Source of the DNA: Desulfobacterales bacterium
Lineage (GTDB): Bacteria > Desulfobacterota > Desulfobacteria > Desulfobacterales > JAUWMJ01
NCBI GenBank assembly: GCA_030613225.1
Contig: JAUWMJ010000239.1
Coordinates: 1 to 5,550, forward strand
Length of the DNA: 5,550 nt
Reading direction: 5' to 3'
Shown here: piece by piece, positions 5,538-5,550 of the stretch
Numbering within the stretch: the first letter of the stretch is position 1
How the letters are laid out: each line of letters begins with the position of its first letter
The notes under the pieces: model-generated
Database searches by the model: none
Seen by the model: only the letters and a program-made list of their open reading frames with translations
Told to the model about the DNA's origin: nothing
Made by a program: the position numbers and the translations under genes

Positions 5538-5550
5538 AAGCACTTTACCC

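Larger units (their letters stand above)
4920..5550. other. Gene-free region with repeats, then AT-rich DNA
   Basis: This 631-base stretch has no open reading frame that I can support on either strand. The left part (4921-5166) is built of short repeats listed separately. The right part (5167-5550) is AT-rich, with a possible promoter near 5195-5236, a small hairpin at 5293-5310 and a 13-base palindrome at 5525-5537. A 60-codon minus-strand frame (5325-5507) starts with GTG, lacks a ribosome binding site and matches no family I know. No tRNA or recognised riboswitch is visible. Confidence 0.6.

Overview
The window (about 45% GC by eye) looks like chromosomal DNA from an anaerobic, Desulfobacterota-like (deltaproteobacterial) bacterium. 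That guess rests on codon style, on the REC-HisKA-HATPase-REC kinase type, and on intergenic repeats (CTCTGTG / TGAACC / palindromic GCC-GGC elements) that I associate with that group. No rRNA or other marker gene confirms it. All recognisable genes lie on the + strand.

Layout: 1-556 is the C-terminal half to two thirds of a trimeric-type purine nucleoside phosphorylase. Its first 115 bases are readable only by changing frame twice, so the gene is either broken or carries sequencing errors. Five bases later comes a metal-dependent amidohydrolase of the MTA/SAH deaminase (MtaD) family (562-1872). A 150-base gap (1873-2022) is packed with short palindromes, the last of which touches the Shine-Dalgarno of the next gene. 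That gene (2023-3591) encodes a soluble hybrid histidine kinase, REC-HisKA-HATPase-REC. Its stop codon overlaps the start of a second MtaD-family deaminase (3591-4919), a paralogue of the first. From 4920 to 5550 I see no convincing gene: repeats occupy 4921-5166, and an AT-rich stretch holds a possible promoter, a small hairpin and a short palindrome.

How it may work together: MtaD-type enzymes deaminate adenosine derivatives (5'-methylthioadenosine, S-adenosylhomocysteine, 5'-deoxyadenosine, adenosine) to inosine derivatives, and a purine nucleoside phosphorylase can split inosine-type nucleosides into hypoxanthine and a sugar phosphate. The adjacent phosphorylase and deaminase therefore suggest salvage of by-products of S-adenosylmethionine use. 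The unusual part is that two deaminase paralogues bracket a membrane-free two-component kinase, and the kinase is translationally coupled to the second one. Whether the kinase controls this metabolism or was simply inserted between duplicated genes cannot be decided from the sequence.
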